DNA of 52,218 nt from Planctomycetia bacterium (GCA_005799265.1 SYHD01000006.1:1-52218), one strand, 5' to 3'; positions 16,403 to 24,160 are shown, numbered from the stretch's first letter. Notes: generated by a model from the letters alone, not told the origin. Translations and numbers: made by a program.

Positions 16403-16472
16403 GGTTGCCGCCTGCCGTTTGCGGCTTAGCATTCGTACTCAAGCACGCGAGCGCTAAGCTGCAGACGGCAAT
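16403..16472. repeat. CGAGCGCTAAGC-type hairpin repeat, abutting the CBS gene start
   Basis: TTGCCGCCTGCCGTTTGCGG with GCTTAGC on the left pairs imperfectly with GAGCGCTAAGCTGCAGACGG on the right. Related copies are at 19420-19482, 25386-25437, 29373-29435 and (partial) 31307-31328. Three of them lie directly upstream of minus-strand start codons. Confidence 0.75.
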
Positions 16473-16494
16473 ATCGTGGATCACCATTGATTTT

Positions 16495-17502
16495 CTACGC
16501 CACGAGCCATGATTCGTCACCCGTCAATAGCGATTCGAGATCGCGCGTCGGCCGGGCCTGGCGCGATTCGTCCAGCGACTGCTCAAAAGTCGGCCGTTGC
16601 ACGCTGCGGAAAACGCCGAGGCATTCGGGGAATGCCGGGCCAATCAGCCGGCTCAACAAGAACGCCAGCGTCGGCTCGGCGGCCTTTTCGTCGTGGATCA
16701 GCACGTCGTCGATCGTGATGCCATGCCCCAGCGTGACCACCTCCGGTTCAAAGCCGTTCAAGCGTAGGCCCTGATTACGATCTTTGCCGAAGAGGAGCGG
16801 ACGACCATGTTCAAGATAAATCAGGCTGTCGGCCTTGAGGGTCGTGTCGGTGGCGTACTCGAAAACGCCATCGTTGAAGATCTTGCAGTTCTGGTAGATC
16901 TCGACCAGCGCCGTCCCGCGGTGAGCGGCGGCGCGTTCGAGCATCTCACTCATGTGATTGACATCGACGTCGATCGTGCGCGCCACGAAACTCGCCTCGG
17001 CGGCGAGCGCCAACGAAAGCGGGCGCAGCGGCGTCTCGAAGGAGCCTTCCGGGCTCGTCTTGGTGCGCGTGCCCGGGCGCGACGTCGGCGACGCCTGCCC
17101 CTTGGAGAGTCCGAAGACCTCGTTGTTGATGAGGATGATCTTCAGATCGACATTGCGGCGCAGCGCATGGACGAGATGATTCGTCCCCGCCGAGAGCGCG
17201 TCGCCGTCACCGGTGACGATCCAGACCTGCACGTTTTCGTTGGCGAGCCGAAGCCCCGTCGCCAATGCTGGAGCTCGGCCCAGCGAGCCGTGGAATCCGA
17301 AAGTGTTTAGATAATGCGGCAGGCGGCCGGCGCAGCCGGGGCCGGCGATGAAGGCGAGGTTCGCACGCGGCACACCCAGGTCGGCGAGAACGATCTTCAT
17401 CTGGGCCAGGATGGAGAAATCGCCGCAACCAGGGCACCAACGTGCCTGCTGATCGGAGGTAAAATCTCCCGGTGTCAAGGTCGGCAACGGCGTCGTCGGC
17501 AT
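16495..17502 (-). CDS. 2-oxoacid:ferredoxin oxidoreductase, beta subunit (TPP-binding)
   Basis: 335 residues from ATG 17502. RWCPGCGDFSILAQMK near the N-terminus is the beta-subunit CPGCG motif, and the thiamine-pyrophosphate motif is VTGDGDALSAGTNHLVHALR through KIILINNEVFGLSKGQ. There is no ferredoxin domain. With the fused gamma-alpha subunit upstream (17557-19419) it forms the enzyme that oxidatively decarboxylates 2-oxoglutarate or pyruvate to acyl-CoA with reduction of ferredoxin in the cytoplasm, likely of the KorAB type given the two-subunit layout. The alpha gene ends 54 bases upstream, so they are co-transcribed. Confidence 0.93.
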   Translation of the reverse strand: MPTTPLPTLTPGDFTSDQQARWCPGCGDFSILAQMKIVLADLGVPRANLAFIAGPGCAGRLPHYLNTFGFHGSLGRAPALATGLRLANENVQVWIVTGDGDALSAGTNHLVHALRRNVDLKIILINNEVFGLSKGQASPTSRPGTRTKTSPEGSFETPLRPLSLALAAEASFVARTIDVDVNHMSEMLERAAAHRGTALVEIYQNCKIFNDGVFEYATDTTLKADSLIYLEHGRPLLFGKDRNQGLRLNGFEPEVVTLGHGITIDDVLIHDEKAAEPTLAFLLSRLIGPAFPECLGVFRSVQRPTFEQSLDESRQARPTRDLESLLTGDESWLVA

Positions 17503-17556
17503 AGGTATTATCTCGCAGTGCAAGCGTCGCGCTCGCACGGACCAAAGGCGCAATCG

Positions 17557-19419
17557 CTACGGAGCCAACATCGCCTCAATTTTTTGGGCGATTTCACTCA
17601 CGAGGAATGGCTGGCCTTGCACCTTGCTCAAGCTCATGGCATCAACCAGGTATTCCGCGCGCAGCAGGCGGCACAGTTGCCCGGCATTCAATTCTGGCAC
17701 AAGGATCTTGCGATACCGCTTGAGCACGGCGCCGGTGTTGCTCGGCAAGGGATGCAGATGCCGCACATGGGCGTGGGCGACGCGCAACCCCTTCGCCTGG
17801 CAGCGCGTCACCGCGTCGCGAATCGCCCCGAATGTACTGCCCCAACCGACGACGAGTAGGTCGCTGGAGATTGGGCCGTGCGTTTCCAGCGGCGCGATCT
17901 CATCAGCAAGACTCGCGATCTTGGCGGCGCGCAGGCGCACCATCTGTTCGTGGTTGAGCGCTTCGTAGCTGACGTTGCCCGTGCGCGCGTCCTTCTCAAG
18001 TCCGCCTGTGCGATGTTCCAGTCCCGGCGTCCCCGGAATTGCCCACGGCCTGACGCCGCGCTCGTCGCGCGACAACAATTCACCCTGAAGTGCCTGCGCC
18101 ATGTCGATGGCAGGCACCTCGGCCACGCTCGGCACGCGCCACGCCTCGGCGCTGTTTGCCAGGTGGACGTCCGACAGAATGATGACGGGAGACATGGACC
18201 GAACCGCCAAACGCACGGCTTCGAGCACGATCGCAAATCCGTCGGCGGGGGTCGCGGGCGCCAGGACGATGAGCGGGCTCTCGCCGTTGCGGCCGAAGAG
18301 CGCCTGCAAAAGATCGGCCTGTTCAGTCTTCGTCGGCATGCCGTTGCTCGGGCCGGCACGCTGCACGTCGATGACGATGCAAGGAAGTTCGCTCATGACC
18401 GCCAGGCCGAGAGCTTCCGATTGCAATACCAGGCCAGGCCCGCTCGTCGCCGTCGCGCCGAGCGCGCCGCCAAATGCGGCGCCGATGGCAAGATTAAGTG
18501 CGGCGCTGTCGTCCTCGGCCTGGACGACCTTGACGTTGGCGTGCGGCTTATCGAAAAGCTCATGAAGCAACTCGCTCGCCGGCGGCGCGGGGAACCCGGC
18601 GAAGATCAGCGGCCGCGGCGATTGCTCCGCGGCAGCGGCGATTCCGAGAGCAAGGGATTCAATTCCCGTTACGCTTCGATAACGCCCGGCCGGCAGCGCG
18701 GCCTTGGCGATGCGGTAGCGCGTCGGCAGTTGACCGCTCATCTCGCCGTAGTGATAGCCGGCCTTGAGCGTGCGCGTGTTGGCCTCGATCATCGCGGGAT
18801 TCTTGACGTAGGTCTCGCGAATCCACTTGAGCGTCGGTTCGAGCGGGCGATCGTAGAGCCAACAGACGATGCCGAGGGGGAAAAAATCCTTGCAGCGATT
18901 CGCCTCGCGCGGGATGAGATTGACCGGGGCAACGGCTGCGAGACTGAATTGCGTCATCGTCGCCGCGAGCAGGCGATAAGCTCCAAGCGAGCCGTCCTGA
19001 AGCGGATTGGACCTATAGCCTGCCTTCGCGAGTTCGTCCGGCGTGAAGGCATCGGCGTTGGCGATGAGGATGCCGCCCGGTTCGAGATCGTTCAGGTTGG
19101 CGCGCAGCGACGCGGGATTCATGACGACGAGCGTGTGCAGAACGTCGCCCGGCGTGTGGATCGGCTGCGAACTGACATGAACCTGGAAGCCGCACGCGCC
19201 GGCGAGGGTGCCGGCCGGCGCGCGGATCTCGGCCGGCAGATCGGGGAGCGTGAAGACCGCGTTGCCGTGGCTGGCCGAGCCGCTTGTGAACTGGGCGCCG
19301 ACGAGTTGCATGCCGTCGCTGGCATCGCCGGCAAAACGCACCACAGCCGCGGCGAGATCCTCGATCTTGGCTCGCGCGGAAGGCGTTGGTCCGGAGCTGG
19401 AAGGGACGACTGCCATCAT
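17557..19419 (-). CDS. 2-oxoacid:ferredoxin oxidoreductase, fused gamma-alpha subunit
   Basis: 620 residues. The N-terminal ~190 residues are the gamma domain (VVRFAGDASDGMQLVGAQF, and the FQVHVSSQP stretch). The rest is the alpha (pyrimidine-binding) domain, with GNEA-type core replaced by ATSGPGLVLQSEALGLAVM and DVQRAGPSNGMPTKTEQADL, both hallmarks of KorA/PorA alpha subunits. Two adjacent ATGs at 19419 and 19416 are possible; the frame upstream of them is repeat-derived. It precedes the beta subunit in an operon-like order. Substrate (2-oxoglutarate versus pyruvate) is not certain; the gamma-alpha fusion favours the 2-oxoglutarate type. Confidence 0.92.
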   Translation of the reverse strand: MMAVVPSSSGPTPSARAKIEDLAAAVVRFAGDASDGMQLVGAQFTSGSASHGNAVFTLPDLPAEIRAPAGTLAGACGFQVHVSSQPIHTPGDVLHTLVVMNPASLRANLNDLEPGGILIANADAFTPDELAKAGYRSNPLQDGSLGAYRLLAATMTQFSLAAVAPVNLIPREANRCKDFFPLGIVCWLYDRPLEPTLKWIRETYVKNPAMIEANTRTLKAGYHYGEMSGQLPTRYRIAKAALPAGRYRSVTGIESLALGIAAAAEQSPRPLIFAGFPAPPASELLHELFDKPHANVKVVQAEDDSAALNLAIGAAFGGALGATATSGPGLVLQSEALGLAVMSELPCIVIDVQRAGPSNGMPTKTEQADLLQALFGRNGESPLIVLAPATPADGFAIVLEAVRLAVRSMSPVIILSDVHLANSAEAWRVPSVAEVPAIDMAQALQGELLSRDERGVRPWAIPGTPGLEHRTGGLEKDARTGNVSYEALNHEQMVRLRAAKIASLADEIAPLETHGPISSDLLVVGWGSTFGAIRDAVTRCQAKGLRVAHAHVRHLHPLPSNTGAVLKRYRKILVPELNAGQLCRLLRAEYLVDAMSLSKVQGQPFLVSEIAQKIEAMLAP

Positions 19420-19482
19420 GTTGCCATTTGCCGCTTGCGGGTTAGCGTTCGCAATCGAGCAGGTGAGCGCTAAACTCAAAGC
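19420..19482. repeat. CGCTAA(G/C)CCGCAAGCGG repeat, upstream of the OFOR alpha start
   Basis: Reads TTGCCGCTTGCGGGTTAGCG then GAGCGCTAAACTC on the plus strand, matching the core of the copies at 16403, 25386 and 29373. It directly precedes the OFOR alpha ATG and would otherwise be read as an N-terminal extension. Confidence 0.65.
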
Positions 19483-19533
19483 GGGAATACGGGGAAATCA
19501 TTTGCAACACATCGGAAATAAATCGACGAGGCG

Positions 19534-19998
19534 CTAGGCGCCTTCGCGCTTGGGCTGGTAGGGCTGGGAATGAGGCGGCAGATTGTAAACCATCGTGGGA
19601 AAGTGTTCGACGAGGTAATGCACGATTCGCTTCACCGACAGGATTCCCACCGGCTTGTCATCGATCACCACGGGCAAATGTCGATAGCCTCCTTTTTGCA
19701 TGTACCTGATCGCGCAACTGATCGAGTCCTTCGGATGCACCGACACCGGGTCGGGCGTCATGCACTCCTCAATCGGCGTCGTCACCGGCAATCCTTGCGC
19801 GAGAACGCGCCGCAATAGATCGCGTTCCGTGAAGATGCCGACGATACGCCGCTGTTCGCAGACCAGCACGCAGCCGACCTTCTTCTCGCGCATCAGCTTG
19901 ACGGCGTCCGCAACCGGCTGGCCGCGCTGAACGATCAAGGGCTGTGACGGATACAGCCGCGATACCGTTTCGCCTTTGAGATTGCGTGCAAGGTCCAT
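19534..19998 (-). CDS. CBS-pair domain protein
   Basis: 154 residues from ATG 19998, composed almost only of two CBS motifs: LIVQRGQPVADAVKLMREKK with VGIFTERDLLRRVL, and VSVHPKDSISCAIRYMQKGG with VGILSVKRIVHYL. There is no zinc ribbon, unlike the CBS protein at the other end of the OFOR genes, but the segment GGYRHLPVV is nearly shared, so the two are related. It heads the minus-strand group CBS, OFOR alpha, OFOR beta, CBS. The role is probably nucleotide sensing linked to OFOR or energy status; that is inference from position. Confidence 0.85.
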   Translation of the reverse strand: MDLARNLKGETVSRLYPSQPLIVQRGQPVADAVKLMREKKVGCVLVCEQRRIVGIFTERDLLRRVLAQGLPVTTPIEECMTPDPVSVHPKDSISCAIRYMQKGGYRHLPVVIDDKPVGILSVKRIVHYLVEHFPTMVYNLPPHSQPYQPKREGA

Positions 19999-20035
19999 AT
20001 CGTCTCTCGCTTTCCCTTGACGTTCTAGTAATTCC

Positions 20036-20116
20036 GACCACGGACAGCGAGGGCAAGGGATTGCCACAAAGCGTCGGCATGTGGTACAACAATAAAAACA
20101 ATCTCGATCCGTGGTC
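20036..20116. repeat. Inverted repeat GACCACGGAC / TCCGTGGTC
   Basis: GACCACGGAC at 20036-20045 is complementary to TCCGTGGTC at 20108-20116. The same arms in opposite order flank 22521-22581. It occupies the divergent gap between the CBS gene (start 19998) and the methyltransferase (start 20133), where promoters for both must also lie. Confidence 0.6.
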
Positions 20117-20132
20117 TATTGCCGCAACCGCC

Positions 20133-20825
20133 ATGAGCGAGCGCACCTTCACTCCGCCGCCCCCGGAAGTTGTCCTCGACAAGCTCGGGCCTATTCTGCG
20201 CGAGACGGTCATCGTCGAAAGGCGCACCTTCCTGATCGATCATCCCGGCGAATCGGATCGGCTCGCAAAACACCCGGCCGTGCGCGCGGCGTTCGAGCGC
20301 GACGCGTACATGCCATACTGGGCCGACCTGTGGCCCGCGGCGCGCATGCTCGCCAAGGCCATCCTGCGCGAAACGTGGACGCCTGGGACCGAGGCGATTG
20401 AGTTGGGCTGCGGTCTGGGCTTGCCCGGTATCGTTGCCCTGTCAATGGGGCTGCGCGTGACCTTCAGCGATTATGACGCCTGTGCGTTGCGCTTCGCCGC
20501 CGATAACGCTCGGCTCAATGGCTGCGCCGGCTTTCACACGTTGCAACGAGATTGGCGCGCGCCGCCGGACGATTTGAAAGTGCCGGTGCTACTGGCTGCC
20601 GATCTCGTGTACGAACTGCGCAACGTCGCGCCGCTCGTCGCGTGCATCAAGAAGCTACTCGCTCCGGGCGGGCTGTGCTTGTTGACCGATGTCGATCGGA
20701 TTCCGTCCGCTGCGCTCAAGGAACTCCTGCAAGCTGAGGGATTGCCGTACACGACGAAGCTGATGCGCGCCGGCGAACCTGGCGGCCTGCGCGTGAAGGG
20801 GACGCTGTATCGCATAACGCTGTGA
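20133..20825 (+). CDS. Class I SAM-dependent methyltransferase (METTL16B/METTL21-like)
   Basis: 230 residues from ATG 20133. The SAM-binding motif I is EAIELGCGLGLPGIVALS (residues 88-105), preceded by MPYWADLWPAARMLA, which is typical of the lysine/nicotinamide methyltransferase-like group (PF10294-type). Motif II-like FSDYD and motif IV-like LAADLVYE follow. Substrate could be a protein or small molecule. An ATG at 20079 is also in frame but falls in repeat-flanked sequence. Gene stands alone on the plus strand, divergent from the CBS/OFOR group. Confidence 0.82.
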   Translation: MSERTFTPPPPEVVLDKLGPILRETVIVERRTFLIDHPGESDRLAKHPAVRAAFERDAYMPYWADLWPAARMLAKAILRETWTPGTEAIELGCGLGLPGIVALSMGLRVTFSDYDACALRFAADNARLNGCAGFHTLQRDWRAPPDDLKVPVLLAADLVYELRNVAPLVACIKKLLAPGGLCLLTDVDRIPSAALKELLQAEGLPYTTKLMRAGEPGGLRVKGTLYRITL

Positions 20826-20958
20826 TCTTCTCTTGGCGAAATGCCATCTCATTCGGTAGGATGCTCTTACGAGCCACGCCCGTTAGGGAGCGATGAAATC
20901 ACACAGCGCAAGCGCGGCGATCCCTGACGGTGGCAGCTCGCCGAGAAAGGATGCAAAC

Positions 20959-21468
20959 ATGATCGTAATCAAGCAAATGCAATCTCTTGCCGTGGTCATG
21001 GTTCTCGGCACTTCGTTTGGCCTTGCCCAAGAGAAGATGGAAGTGGTCCCGGTCAAATACGAAGGCCTCAAGCAAGAGATCCAGAAACATCGCGGCAAGG
21101 TCGTTGTCGTCGATTTCTGGTCGACGAGCTGTCCCCCTTGTATGAAGGCTTTCCCTGATTTCATCGCAATGCAGAAGCGGCACGCCGACAAGGGGATGGT
21201 TCTCATTACTGTCTCTTTCAACGAATTGGAAGACATGAACTTGGCAGTCAAGTTCATCAATCGACACCCGGGCCCGGTGCGCCACCTGTTGCTGGACGAG
21301 CCTACCGAGTTGAAAGAAAAGAAATTTGATTACGTGGGCCTGCCCTTCTATTATGTTTTCGACCGCCAGGGCAGATGGGTGCGCTTCCGCGCGGCCGACG
21401 CCAAGGACAACAAGGTCGATTACGCTCATCTGGAGCAAGTCGTCGTCAAGATGCTTGGCGAGAAATAA
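20959..21468 (+). CDS. Exported thioredoxin-like protein (TlpA/ResA type, CPPC)
   Basis: 169 residues starting at ATG 20959 with AAAGGA a few bases upstream and a signal peptide (MIVIKQMQSLAVVMVLGTSF). The thioredoxin fold has its active site as FWSTSCPPC, followed by MKAFPDFIAMQ, and a cis-Pro region near YVGLPFYYVFDRQGRW. It should act as a thiol:disulfide oxidoreductase outside the cytoplasm. A tandem paralogue starts 61 bases downstream and aligns closely (both have VKYxGLKQE and HRGKVxVVDFWS) but carries TGA in place of the first active-site Cys. The pair looks like a local duplication followed by a Cys/Sec exchange. Confidence 0.9.
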   Translation: MIVIKQMQSLAVVMVLGTSFGLAQEKMEVVPVKYEGLKQEIQKHRGKVVVVDFWSTSCPPCMKAFPDFIAMQKRHADKGMVLITVSFNELEDMNLAVKFINRHPGPVRHLLLDEPTELKEKKFDYVGLPFYYVFDRQGRWVRFRAADAKDNKVDYAHLEQVVVKMLGEK

Positions 21469-21529
21469 TGGCGCCCTCCGAATCCTCCGTTTGCCACGCC
21501 GTAAGCGGCATCTTCACCTAGGACAAACC

Positions 21530-22036
21530 ATGACACGCGCGCTCGTTTCCCTCGGGCTGATCACGACTCTTTGCACGGCGATGAGCCCGGCGCAGGACAA
21601 GCCCATCACGATGGTTGCGGTAAAGTATGATGGCCTGAAGCAGGAAGTGCTCAAGCACCGCGGCAAAGTGCTGGTCGTGGATTTCTGGTCCTTTGACTGA
21701 GGGCCGTGCAAATCCAACTTCCCGCATCTGGTCGAGATGCACCGGAAGAACTCCCATCGGGGCCTGGCCGTCGTCGCTGTTTCGCTCGATGACGAGCAGG
21801 CCAAGGTGAACGAAGGGAACAAGTTCTTGCAAGAAAAGAAATCTCCGTTCGTCAATCTGCTGCTCGATGAGCCGCATGCGGTCAGAGCGGATAAGCTGGG
21901 CTTCAACTTCGCGCCGTGCTACTTCGTATTCGATCGGCAGGGCAGATGGGTTCGCCTGCGCGGCGACGACTACGATCCGGCTGAACTCCCCAAGGAACTC
22001 GACAAAGTCATCTTGCGCATGCTTGACGAGAAATAA
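21530..22036 (+). CDS. Candidate selenoprotein: thioredoxin-like protein with U-G-P-C active site
   Basis: 168 residues when the TGA at 21698-21700 is read through. It starts at ATG 21530 with a signal peptide (MTRALVSLGLITTLCTAMSP). Residue 57 is the TGA: FWSFD-U-GPCKSNFPHL, exactly where TlpA-type thioredoxins have the first Cys of WCxxC (the upstream paralogue has FWSTSCPPC). The rest is an intact thioredoxin fold (FVNLLLDEPHAV, then FAPCYFVFDRQGRWVRLR). A hairpin with a GGTCG loop lies 29 bases after the TGA. I read TGA as selenocysteine forming a Sec-x-x-Cys redox pair. The stop codon overlaps the next gene's ATG (TAATG), so continued translation past the TGA also couples to the downstream gene. 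Confidence 0.85.
21718..21748 (+). promoter_or_regulatory. Putative SECIS hairpin for the UGA at 21698
   Basis: Upper stem GCATCT (21724-21729) with AGATGC (21735-21740), apical loop GGTCG (21730-21734); lower stem CTTCC (21718-21722) with GGAAG (21744-21748) across a small internal loop. The loop starts 29 bases after UGA and begins GGU, like classical bacterial SECIS loops. Confidence 0.78.
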
Positions 22037-22521
22037 TGCACACCACCGATCCGCATAAGAGCCTGGCCGCCGCCCTGGGCCGCATTCCGAGCGGCCTCTT
22101 CATTCTGACGCTCCACCGCGACGGCATCGAGACCGGCATGCTCGCGAGCTGGGTACAGCAGTGCTCCTTCGCGCCGCCGCTCATCAGCGTCGGCGTGCAG
22201 CGCGGCCGGCCGATCATCGCGCTGTTGCCGAAGGACGCCGTCTTCACGCTCAACATTCTCGAAGCGGCCCAGACGGACATGATCGCCCACTTCGGCAAGG
22301 GCTTCGCGCTGACGGACGACGCGTTCAAGGACCTGGACATTGCCAAATCGCCGCCGTACGGCCCGATCCTGCAAGAAGCTCTCGCGTATTTGCACGCCAG
22401 GATCATCGAACGCGTGACGACGGGCGATCATGAGATGCTCATCGCCGAGGTCAGCACAGGCGCGTTGCTCGACGACGGCCAGCCGATGGTGCATATTCGC
22501 AAGAATGGGCTCCACTATTAG
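22036..22521 (+). CDS. Flavin reductase-like (FMN-binding split barrel) protein
   Basis: 161 residues beginning at ATG 22036, which overlaps the TAA of the upstream thioredoxin-like gene (TAATG). The sequence ALGRIPSGLFILTLHRDG, then MLASWVQQCSFAPPLISVGV and FTLNIL, is typical of the flavin reductase domain (PF01613), which binds FMN and, in stand-alone form, reduces flavin with NAD(P)H or receives electrons from a partner. Overlap with a thioredoxin-like selenoprotein candidate suggests a shared redox role, although the flavin protein has no signal peptide whereas its neighbour does. The partner is therefore uncertain. Confidence 0.85.
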   Translation: MHTTDPHKSLAAALGRIPSGLFILTLHRDGIETGMLASWVQQCSFAPPLISVGVQRGRPIIALLPKDAVFTLNILEAAQTDMIAHFGKGFALTDDAFKDLDIAKSPPYGPILQEALAYLHARIIERVTTGDHEMLIAEVSTGALLDDGQPMVHIRKNGLHY

Positions 22522-22581
22522 TCCGTGGTCCGTGGCAATGAACACGACGAGAACGAGTCCAGCTACCGAACGACCACGGAC
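22521..22581. repeat. Inverted repeat GTCCGTGGTC / GACCACGGAC
   Basis: GTCCGTGGTC (22521-22530) and GACCACGGAC (22572-22581) are exact complements and fill almost the whole gap between the flavin reductase-like gene and the next start. The same 10-mers occur at 20036-20116. Confidence 0.75.
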
Positions 22582-22585
22582 GACT

Positions 22586-22996
22586 ATGTCCTGCCACATC
22601 TGCCAAGCCGAAGCCGTATCGCGCTGCTACACCTGCGGCGAGTTGGTGTGCGCGCAGCATAGCCAGGGCAAGACGTGTTCGCGCTGCACGACGGCGATCG
22701 CTGAGGGGGATCCGCGTGGCGATCGCATCTCCGCGACGCCGATGGAGGCGAAGGCCAACCATGGCTGGTGGCGGCCGCAGCAAGCCGACGAGTATTTGCC
22801 GCCGGCGTGCTATGCGTGCCAGGGTCTGGCGCGCGGCGTGTGCAGAAACTGCGCCAGCCGATATTGCGCTGAACACGCCGGAGCGAACGGCCTGTGTAAG
22901 CAGTGCGGCCAATCGGCGATGCTGGGCGTGTACGTTCTGGCGGGCCTCGCGGCGGTTGTCATGGTGATCCTGGTTGTGAACTGGCTATTTGGTTGA
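22586..22996 (+). CDS. Small membrane protein with double B-box-like zinc fingers
   Basis: 136 residues from ATG 22586. Two Cys/His clusters, CHICQAEAVSRCYTCGELVC then CSRC, and CYACQGLARGVCRNCASRYC then CKQC, look like B-box-type zinc fingers. The last ~23 residues are a membrane segment (MLGVYVLAGLAAVVMVILVV). It would sit at the inner membrane with zinc fingers in the cytoplasm. Planctomycetes encode many such proteins of unknown function. Its last 12 bases overlap the convergent LOG gene on the other strand. Confidence 0.75.
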   Translation: MSCHICQAEAVSRCYTCGELVCAQHSQGKTCSRCTTAIAEGDPRGDRISATPMEAKANHGWWRPQQADEYLPPACYACQGLARGVCRNCASRYCAEHAGANGLCKQCGQSAMLGVYVLAGLAAVVMVILVVNWLFG

Positions 22997-23542
22997 TTCC
23001 GCCATCGCCGTCTCGAGTCGTTGCAGCATCTTTTCGACATCGCTTTCGACGATCAGCAATTCGCGATTCTTCGCCTTGACGAAATCCTCCGCGATGGCCC
23101 TGTCGATCCACGTCAACAGCGGATCGAAGAAGCCGGCGCTGTTGAGAAGACCAATCGGCTTGGCGTGGAACTTGAGCTGAGCCCAGGTGAGGATCTCAAA
23201 CAACTCATCGAGCGTGCCAAACCCGCCGGGCAGCGCGAGAAAGGCGTCGGACAGCCCGGCCATGAGCGCTTTGCGGTCGTGCATGCTTTCGACGATGCGC
23301 AGGTCGGTCAGCTGCTGATGGGCCAATTCACGTTCGACGAGCGCCTTCGGGATAACGCCGGTTGTCGAGCCGCCGCCCGCCCGCACTGCGTCGGCGAGCA
23401 CGCCCATAAGGCCGACGTGCCCTGCCCCGAAAACCAGGCCAAAGCCTCGCCGCACCATGGCCGCACCGAGTTGGCGCGTTTCCTCGGCATAAACCGGCGC
23501 CGTTCCCGTCCTTGAGCCGCAAAAGACGCAGAGCTGTTTCAT
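22985..23542 (-). CDS. LOG family protein (TIGR00730, cytokinin riboside 5'-monophosphate phosphoribohydrolase-like)
   Basis: 185 residues. Start MKQLCVFCGSRTGTAPVYAE and motif PGGFGTLDELFEILTW (the PGGxGTxxE signature) identify the LOG/lysine-decarboxylase-like family. These enzymes hydrolyse N6-substituted adenosine 5'-monophosphates and AMP to the base and ribose 5-phosphate. The first glycine-rich motif is GAGHVGLMG, a mild variant of GGGxxGLMG. Start at 23542 excludes a long in-frame N-terminal extension with no family match. It is cytoplasmic and appears to be a single-gene unit, convergent with the zinc-finger gene. Confidence 0.9.
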   Translation of the reverse strand: MKQLCVFCGSRTGTAPVYAEETRQLGAAMVRRGFGLVFGAGHVGLMGVLADAVRAGGGSTTGVIPKALVERELAHQQLTDLRIVESMHDRKALMAGLSDAFLALPGGFGTLDELFEILTWAQLKFHAKPIGLLNSAGFFDPLLTWIDRAIAEDFVKAKNRELLIVESDVEKMLQRLETAMAESTK

Positions 23543-23611
23543 GGGTTTAACCTTTGCAAGACCTGACCTTCCAGGTACACTCACTACAGTGTAGGCACTT
23601 CGGAGGGTACC

Positions 23612-24076
23612 ATGAGCGAACTTCTCAACAGCATCTTCAGCAAGGAACCGAGCCGCGAAGTCTTGATTCTGGCGATGGCCGGGCTGATCTTGTTGACGTT
23701 GCTGATCGCGTTGCCGCAGCTCCTGCGCGCCAACCTGCGCAAGGCCGAGATGTGGCACGATCAACGGGTGAAATCGCTGGAGAAAGGCATCCCGCTGCCG
23801 CCGGAGGACGATCGCACGCGCATGGCAGCCCGCATTGCGCTGATCGTGCCGTCCGTCGTAATCATTTCAACCGCGACGGTGACGAGCTTCCTGGTCGTCT
23901 ACGAGTCGCCGTATCTATTCGCCGTTTCCCTGGCGATCTGGGTTGTCGCCGGCGTGGTGAGCCTGGCGGCGATCACCGGCGGCGTGGCCCTGATGGGCCG
24001 CCTGGCCCTCCTGCAGGCGGGCGAGATCGACGAGGAGGAAGAAGCGGAGCCGTCGGAGCACTCCTATATGAAATGA
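23612..24076 (+). CDS. Small two-helix membrane protein, unknown function
   Basis: 154 residues; GGAGGG sits 6 bases before the ATG. Three hydrophobic segments are visible: residues about 15-33 (ILAMAGLILLTLLIALPQLL), 72-95 (IALIVPSVVIISTATVTSFL) and 105-135, with an acidic C-terminal tail (DEEEEAEPSEHSYMK). The region between the first and second segments is charged and faces the cytoplasm if the tail does. I do not recognise a family. A hairpin repeat follows 20 bases downstream. Confidence 0.7.
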   Translation: MSELLNSIFSKEPSREVLILAMAGLILLTLLIALPQLLRANLRKAEMWHDQRVKSLEKGIPLPPEDDRTRMAARIALIVPSVVIISTATVTSFLVVYESPYLFAVSLAIWVVAGVVSLAAITGGVALMGRLALLQAGEIDEEEEAEPSEHSYMK

Positions 24077-24096
24077 CCTATTGTTCGGCGTGCCTA

Positions 24097-24156
24097 GTTA
24101 GCCGGACGCGCACGCGACGGGTTTTTCGATGTTCGTCGCTTGCGCGTCCGGCTAAC
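24097..24156. repeat. GTTAGCCGGACGCG hairpin repeat, copy 2
   Basis: Arms GTTAGCCGGACGCGCACGCG (from 24097) and TTGCGCGTCCGGCTAAC (to 24156), with one mismatch relative to the 7062 copy. It lies between the convergent ends of the membrane protein and DUF1444 genes, five bases from the latter's stop. Confidence 0.93.
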
Positions 24157-24160
24157 AGCG

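Noticed and set aside
17878-19473. 531-codon plus-strand frame opposite the OFOR alpha gene
   Set aside because: Arg-rich shadow of a highly GC third-position gene; no family resemblance, no ribosome-binding site.
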